Below are positions 25,801-34,800 of a stretch of 64,000 nt of DNA, piece after piece. The DNA comes from Gymnothorax reevesii (taxonomy: Eukaryota > Chordata > Actinopteri > Anguilliformes > Muraenidae): NCBI GenBank assembly GCA_029721435.1, contig CM056587.1:16278667-16342666 (forward strand), read 5' to 3'. The notes beneath the pieces are model-generated. The model was not told the DNA's origin, did no database searches, and saw only the letters and a program-made list of their open reading frames with translations. The translations under genes were made by a program, and so were the position numbers. Positions within the stretch are counted from its first letter, which is position 1. Each line of letters opens with the position of its first letter.

Positions 25801-28800
25801 GATGAGAAAATAAAACCTTGCTTCCGTTCCATCCCTGGATTCCGGGTTCACCTTCATCACCCTGGAAAGATACACACGTCATTCAACAGAAGAACAGTGG
25901 AGAGGTTACCAAAAACCTCTCAAGTACACTGCAGCATGCCATGTGACCCCAGCGATCCATCCAATCAGTGCCAAAGATGAGCATTAACGATGACAAAGAC
26001 ACAGGGAAATTGTTTGATTCGGTTGACAGGTGCAAAGTATGTGGAAAAACCTCTCCATTGTGTAAAACTGACCACTTCTGTAGCCGGCAGCCGGTCTAAC
26101 ATACCCTCTCTCCTGGTTCCCCATCCAGACCTGTGTTTCCCTGAAATTCAATACAGGGTCAATAGCCTGGCCGCTTGAGGAAATATTAACAACAATATAA
26201 ATAACCATGAATTCATTTTGCACCCAATAGGTAAGCGGAAAACCATAATATATTTACCCTAAGCCCTGGGAAGCCCATGATCCCATCTTCTCCCTTGTTA
26301 TCAGCCTGAAATTTCACATAGATACAACAAACAACTAAGTCTCAGAAGAAATTCACACAAACAGGGTGAAAATACACAGCCAAAACATTTCAGCTGGTGA
26401 AGAAGACTAAGAATGTCGTATTAAACAACATTTTTATAAAAACAACACAAGAATATGTATTTTTCAGTTTATAGCAATGTAATATCACACCACGTTGTGC
26501 TTATAGCAACTTATTGCAGTAATGAAAACACAAAATCCCTATAAATTTCTGAAAACTAACATCATTTTAATACATAATTCATGCACTACATTACCACATA
26601 CTCTGCATTTCCATACTGCATACTACTATACTCACCATTACCCCAGTACTATACCACACTCACATAATCATCTTAAATCACAGTTGCATTGCTGTATACT
26701 GAACTTTAACATCTTACTCTACTATATTTAGAAATCAGTGACTGTATGTACAGGCTAGGGTTGAAATTGACAATGAAATCTGAGGGAGACCCATAATTGT
26801 AAAGAGTAGTAATTCTTTTCATGCAGAAGTGCCTGATAATAAACTCACACATGCAATGTGCTATTATTTCACTCATGCTGACCACTCAGTGATCACTCAC
26901 CGGAGGGCCAGTTTCACCCTTCAAACCCTTTTCTCCTTTCCTGCCCTGTTGAGAATAACACATTAGCAAAAGCATATGATACAGAAAGTTTCGGTAGCAG
27001 GTTTTCTCTTTGGCAATTACATAAGTGTTAATTATGACCAGTGCAAAGCAGGAAACTCGACACATTGTAAAAAATAAAACTTTGACTCAAATTTAAAAAA
27101 AAAATAAGGCAGTAAAGCTGCCCCGCATTGTATAGTTTGCTAAACCTCAAGTGCAAAGTTCTTTCAGCAACGATTCTGTGCAACTATTGGGACCTGAAGT
27201 TGAGTGAAGTCAAAAATGCTTTGTAAGTGGTTGCCTTACTTTTTAAAGTTTTGTCGAATTTTATTTTTACACTTCAGATCACTTGAACCTTTCAGCTGAT
27301 ATTAATAATGAAGCAAACACTCATGAAATTCACTTTGGAAAAAACGTGGTGTAATTCTAAGCAAAGCATGATGGGAAACAGTCAGAAAAGGACTCACAGG
27401 CGGTCCTATGATCGGGGAGGTGTGAGGATATGTGCTGGGGAGCCCCGGTGGCCCAGGTTCTCCAGGGTCCCCCTGTGGTCAAAAAAGGTACAGCAGTTAG
27501 GCAATTACACCGCGCAGATGAGGTGGCAGAACGACAGTTGCATAAGCGGATTACCAGAGATCAAAATTACGTGAATTTTAAAATACATTACTTAGAGCAA
27601 TGAACAGAGCAGCCATGCAAAACATCATTTTAACTATTGCTTGAGTCTTACAATGAGACTTAAAAGTCATATTCTTTCGCTGAAGAATGAAAATTGCTGG
27701 ACGGAAGTCCTTGCTGTTTTAAGAAAAGAAGATGAACGGGGTTTTGAAGACTAAAACAAAAAATAGGGTCCTGACTTATGGAACACAATTTTAAGGAAGG
27801 TTTCTAAAGATTAGAAGATTTAAGTTAAGGTAGGGCCTGAAGAAAAGATTTTATTTATGATGAAGTTCTCAAGAATAAAGCATAATTTCAAAGTAGGGTC
27901 CCAAAGATTTGAACATGACCGTGAAAGTAGGGTACAGAGGATTAGAAAAGTGACAGCTTTTGCTCAAAACCAAATTTAAATGAAAGAATGACCGATATGG
28001 AGTGTATATACAGTATGACATGGATTTTTGTGAAGTTGTAAAATGCTTCCAAAGAAAATATTGCGACCAAACAATAAAAAAGGCCAAAAAAACAGATGAA
28101 AAATGTTCTGGACCATGGAGGGTTAGCCAATTAGGGGCAGAGGAACGCTTTGGCAGCCACATGACTATGACGTTGAATGACTAAAGTCTTTATAGGTTTA
28201 ACTGATTTTGTGCTAAATTCCCACTTGTTTTGAGCTTGTATTTGGTCAATACAAAGGTTAGTGCTCCCCCTCTCTTTCTGTGTTGGTTGTCTAGCAATGG
28301 GAGATTTGTTTATGATCCATTTTTTCTTGCATTATTAGCTTCTGTTCCACAAAGTATGCATGAGTGAAAGATGAGTTGTCTTTCATATTCATTATATTGA
28401 CCGGATACTTATAATAGCTCAGGCATTACCGTTACTAGCTATATGTCATTCCTGTACCTTTTTTTTTACAAGGTCGATGCGGGAAAAAGCTGTAAAGTGA
28501 GCGAAAGTCAGACAAAATATTATATATTTTTTTGTGGGAGCCAGTTGACACAGGACTGAAAAATCAATCCCATGCAGTCCACCAGTTCCAACTCATCTCC
28601 CTCACAGAGGTAATACCCTATTGAAATAAGAAATATGTTTAAAACTTCATAGAAATTAACATAAACAGTATACTGTGGTTATGTACAGCAGGTGATTTTA
28701 AATGAATAGTAGTTAATGTGCTTTTACATCATATGCATAGCAATAGGAAGCCCAAACTGGCCAATGTTAACTTTCAGCTAACAATGACAGATAATGTTAG

Positions 28801-31800
28801 GCAGCTAATCTAATGCTAGTTGCCAGTCTCTGAGCAGTATTTCTCAAGTACGGGAGTAAATGAATGAAAGAGGTCAACTAATGTTTATTTTTAAAGGTCA
28901 CGCACTTGGAAATCATGCTGGTTAGCATAGAACTGTTTTACAAATGAACATAGTGTAACATTGGCTTGCTTACTTAGGTGGTTAAATAGCAATCCACTTG
29001 TTACCTTAATGTTATATGTAGGATGACAATACTTAATATGCTAACTAATGTTTGAGAGTGTGCTAACAATGAGAAACTAAAGCTTAATACCTCCCAAGTT
29101 TGAAGGACCGAAATGCTGGTCCATAATGACAGCGTTTCATTTCATTGAGGGGGGGGGGGAGGGAGGGGGGGGCAGAGGAGTAATTCCGTTGCGGGGGAGG
29201 GGTAGATAACGATTCATTTTCTTATCATTTTATTGACCGGATGGTGGAATTTGCATTTAATTTCATTGATTCATAACACATTGTTATGCGTGGATGGAGA
29301 AAATTCCGCAATGCGCAAATTGTGAGTTTTTTCATTTGCTTGCAGGTCCGCGGGTTTTGCTATTCAAATGTGGGTCGGAGCCGGCAGATGCGGGTCACTT
29401 GGGAGCCATGAAGCTTACTCAAAAGGATGAGTAGGGGTTATAAACTTGGCTAGTTTGGTGCACACCTGTTTGCCCAATTTTTTCTTCCAAGAGTTCTCTT
29501 CAGCAGACTTTGTGAGCTTTAGCTGTTTAAAATGCTGATTTTGGCTTTAGCGTAACCAGTAGTTTTGAACTTCCTGCAATCAACGCAGTCTATGCTAAGT
29601 TCTAGAAGTATTAACTGTGAACATGCAGAGAGATTGACAAATATGGATCCCCATTTTCTGGCCGAGCCCCTTGGATCGAATTGGAGGGAGAGAACATTTT
29701 ACTTCTGATGCTACAGGGCCCAGAGGGAATATGGATACCAGTGATACACATCAAACAATCCATTTCTTTGATGGCTGGTACAGTGAAGAGTTAAAGAGCA
29801 CAAAATGTAAAAAAAATAGGACCTATGACTGAATGCTCCTTCAGAGCGGGGTTGGAGAGATAAGAACATGAGAGTTAAAGCAGAGTACTTAAGATTTGAG
29901 GATCAGAGTCCAAACCATAGATATATATTTCGAAGTAGATTGCTGATGACATCATATTTACATTAAACAAATTGAAGCACCTAGCCGCCATATTGATATA
30001 CCAATCCTCGTCATTAAAATGAATGATTTCCTATGAGGACAATTTAAAATTAGTTAATATAATCATTAAAATGCCAAGATGTGCGACCACGTTTTGTGGA
30101 AATATGAATGCGAAGACCAGTAAAAAAACATTTCATGCAAAAGTTATCATAGAAACGCAAATTTATTACTTAAATGGAGAAAGTCGCGTTTGCATGCTAG
30201 CTAGATAATTAGCCATTCCATTGACTTGAATACACTGGCGACTAAAAGCAAATGCTAATGATTTTTAACAGTCGCCAGCTAACTAGCTGCGTTGACTTGG
30301 CAGTTAATAAAATTAATGAGGTGGCTAACAAGCTAGATTCTTGTAATTGACACTCAACGGCAATAATCCTTACCAGCAAAATATTTAAAACGGAGGATAA
30401 GTTGCTTTGTCTTTCTATAAAGGGGTGCGTTTACCGAAATCACAAATGCCAAATTTTTGTAATGCGACGCATTGACGCGTGTATTTCCGTGAGATTCCAA
30501 TAGGGGAGATAAAGCAAATAATGCACCATAAGCTGCGTTCAACACACCAAAAAGAGAAAAGAAGGAGGAGGAGAAGAAGACTTTGCTGCCCCCTATTGTA
30601 TGAGCAGTGTACTGCTTTTTAACGAGGCACAGCGCAGCAAGGGACGCGCGTTCAGGCTTCTCTGAGAATGGAATGGAATGGACCTGTGCGTTTGCTCGCG
30701 TACCTTGGGTAGAGTATGAACTGGCCCAAAAACATTTTGCCATCCCTGCGATTTGTCATTTGTCATATGAATCAATTGTCACCGAGTCACATTGTTGGTC
30801 TTCCCTTCCGTGAACGTGCCTCTTCCCCCAACCAAAAAAAGCACATATTTAGAAGGTCGAAATGTTGCTCTACTCAGCGATACCAAAATAACAGCGACTC
30901 ACACGCTAGTGTTTATGAAAATCTAATTTTAAAGTAGGCAAAAATGAATGAGAGTCAATGAGCAAATTTTACTTCTGGGTTTAGTATACAAGGCTGGTAC
31001 AGATGATTCACTTGAGCGTACCCTGTCAGTACCCTGTCTAGTGTTCTATATGGTCCAAACAGGGTTCAGAGCATTAAAGCATGGGCATCAAACAGGGATC
31101 AGAATATCAGAGTGAAAACTGGGACGGTAGCTTACCGGTTCTCCTTTCAGTTCCTCTCTTGTGTCATGCATGTCACCCTGAGGACAGCAAATAGATTCAT
31201 TGATTTATATCTTTTTGTATTTGAAGATCAGTTCTGACAGATTAAAACCAATGAGGTGATAGCCATTTTCACCACAATCACCGGTTTTCTGCAAAGCAAA
31301 ATCTGAATCACTCTATGGTCCAAGAGGAACAGGTGAAATCTTGTGTAATCTTTTAGCCATCAAATACTGGATCCCGTATCTCATTTGCAATAAATGTAAT
31401 TAAACACCCACAGACAGAATTACGTGTTAGCAAGCTGGTCGCATCTCACTCCTAGGATTCAAAAACAAATCCAGACGCAAATACAAAATCATCACTTGAG
31501 TGCAATGTCATAAGAAGCTTGCCTGCAACAGGTCCAATGGATATATTCTAATCTCTCTAGCACCAACCTCTCTCTTTCCTTTCGCTTGTATCCTACTGCG
31601 CGCATCATGGCGTCAAGAAAAGGATATGCAAAAACTTTGTGAAGACAGGAGGTTTGAGAACGTGAGTTAATGAAATAGAATGTCCTTGCTCAAACATCAG
31701 TTTAAGACGTAGCAGATAAGTGGCAGATAGAAAGTTTTGGACCTGACGATTGATCATTTAGATTCCAGGAATGCTGAAAAAATTGTCAAATGACAAACTA

Positions 31801-34800
31801 CGGATTCCACACTCAAGATATATTTTTGGAAGCTTCTAACAGCTGGGTCCTGCCTCATGGAGGGAACATTTAAAAGGTGGTATTGCCCATAAATATTGCA
31901 AAAATCTAGTTCCAGGTCGAGCAAGGAACAAGAAGACAAGGAAGGATAAACCAAGCGATTTGACGACGTCCTAGTTTTCACCTTGAAAAGGGCTACAGCC
32001 TACAGAAATACCACTGTTTCAAACTGCAATAGGCTGAAAGGGTAAGGCCATGCTTTATGACTGATGAACCACAGGGCTGGCTGCCGGGTCTTACCTTTTG
32101 TCCAGGTGAGCCTTGAAAACCAGGAGGGCCCTGGAAAACAGCACAAATTATTTATATGAATAAGAAAACTGGAGAAGAAAATCCTTCTGCAGTTGAGGGG
32201 TTAGGGGTGACGGTTAGGGGTGACGGTGAGTGGGACTGTGAGTGGTTGTGTTGCATGTATTTGGGCTGTGGGTGTTTCAGTAGCTGGGCAGTTGAGCAGT
32301 TAGTAAGGAAAGACTTTTTCAAAGGTACTCACCTGTGGTCCAGCATGCCCTCTGGGTCCCATCAAACCTGGATCACCTGCAGGCCCCTGGAAAGTGGGAG
32401 TGAATGAGGGAGAGACAGGGAGGCAAGAAGGGAGATAAACAGTGAACATATCAGCTGCAGCTGGTGCTTTTAATATATGGCCCAAAAATGAACAAAGCTA
32501 ATGAAGAGTAAAGAGGAACTCACTGGAAATCCTGGTAAGCCGCCTTCACCTGTTTCCCCCTGAAAAAGGCATAAGCCTATCAATTATTACCTGCCATGAT
32601 GAATCAATTACCTTTCATCACTTGGCACGACTAACGAATGACCTCTCACTAGCTGTTGGAAACATAACCCCAAATCAGAAAAAAGCTGGGAGGTATGTTA
32701 AAATAAAACTGAAGGCAGTGAGTTTTTCATTATCTTGGATGAATGAATAAGTTTTACCAATGGAATTTTATTGAGTTTTCAAATTACACACATTTCAACA
32801 ATGTCCTTCTGACAGTATTTGCTATTTTGGAAGGTTGCCATTCCTTTTTACGCCACTTGATAAACATACAGGGACTGAGGACACTAAGTGATTTTATATT
32901 TCAAGTGCAATTTTGTCCCATTATTCCTGCAGACAAGTTTTCTAAGGTGTGCAACAGAACAAGGTCTTTGTTGTCACATCGAGTTTCAAAATCTGCCATA
33001 TTTTCTCTCCTGGGGAGAAGCCTGGACGGCAGGCAGGCCAGATCAGCACCCGCACCATCCTCTTGCTCAGCCATGCTTTTGTAATGCATGCAGAATGCAA
33101 TTTCGTTTTGCTTTGTTGAAATATGAATAGGGGTCCTTGGAAAAGATGTTGTCCTGAAAACGGCATATGTTGCTCCAAATCTCTGTAGTTTTCAGTTATC
33201 ACATTGAAATGTTTGTTACAATAGAGGAACGTAGGGTTTGACGGTTAGACTCTGACACAGATGGGTTTATATGAGATATTGGGGAGCGATGATTAAATAC
33301 CCTCCTCCCTGTTTTGTAGCTGAAGCCTGCAGATGGATGCTTGGGTAGTGGCAGGGCTGAAGAGCAGGCAACCATGCTTGGTGCAATGCAGCAGTGTATG
33401 TTCATACAGAGGGTTAGCTGAGAGATTTTCTCAGCTTATACAGGCCAACATATTGGGAGGGTATGTTTGTAGAGGTTAAAAGTATAGAGCAGCTTGATTT
33501 GATTGACTGCTTGAACTGGCTTGCAGGTGACGCTTCATTAATAGTGCCTTCAGAAAAGTCAAATGTTCGCCCAAGTAATTCTGAGCCCATGTGATTATGT
33601 CAGATGTACGTACATAAATAACAGTTTGTGATGCTGTGCCGCCTGAGTGATTGGTGATCATGGGTATTCAGTTTAGGCTGGTATCCTTGCCCTTTACATG
33701 CAGAAATTCTACGAGAATCTTTGAATCTTTTAATTATGTTTTGCGCCGAAGGTATCTAAATCCCCTCCTATCTTTCTTTAGGGAACATAATTTTTTCAAT
33801 AATTTTCTCTGCATTTGTAAGCAAATTGGCAATTTTCTGTCTGTTATTGCTCCTGAAGATCAAGGCCTTTCCTGGATGCTACAGTTATCCCAAATCAGGA
33901 TTACAATTACTGCTAAGTGACAACTGTTACGTTTTGCATTAGCTCCTATACAACAATGCACCAGTAGAGGGCCCATTCCCTTTCATTTTGCTCGTCTCTC
34001 TTTCTAGAAATGAGGTGAAGTACACCTGCGCTGACGTGGCGCAGCATTAATACGGCTGTGGTTAGCCTTCCTGGGGGGGAAGGTTTTCAGGAGGTACCAG
34101 AATTACACTCCATTGCATAAGCCGCTGATTTGAGTTGTGCATTTTGTTGCATAGTTGTATAGCAGCTAATGTAGTACGTAAGACAACATTATACACATTT
34201 TTTTACCTCATTACTAGCCCAAATTTTCCTTGGTCCCAACTTTTTCAGACTATGTTGTAGGCCTGAATAGCAGGAAGAGATGTGAATTTACAAATGAAAT
34301 GAAGTTGACCAGACCAAACTTTAAGGATCACTGCTTTCTGTTTTGATGCGAAATTTCCATACCAATCCAAATTTTCGAGTTGAGTTGAGGTGGTAAGTCC
34401 CTGTCCAGCGTAGAGCTGGAGGTGGCCATGATACATAGCGGTTTGGGTAAAAGACTTACGTCAAGCAAAGCTTTCCCCCGGTGTTTTGCCCTCTTACCTG
34501 ATATTGCTCCATGAACACGCTGAGTAACCAGGATTCCCCCTTCTGTCCTTTCCTCCCGGGCTGACCCTGCGTGAGGGTGTGGAGAGAACAATACATCATT
34601 ATACACTATGAACCCACATCATCATGCACCGCGTGTATCTACCAGCAACACTGTTTACATTCATCCTTACAGACTGAGTCCATGCGCCACGAACAGCTTC
34701 TGCATTCACTCTTACACGCCGTGTCCATTCACCATAAACAGTTACTATATTCAGCCTCGCAAACCATGTCCATTCATCATCAACAGCTTCTGCTTCCACA

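Noticed and set aside
28560..28620. Possible extra collagen exon near a CACAGAGGTAATACC stretch
   Set aside because: No Gly-X-Y pattern on either strand, and e8 already joins e9 in frame.
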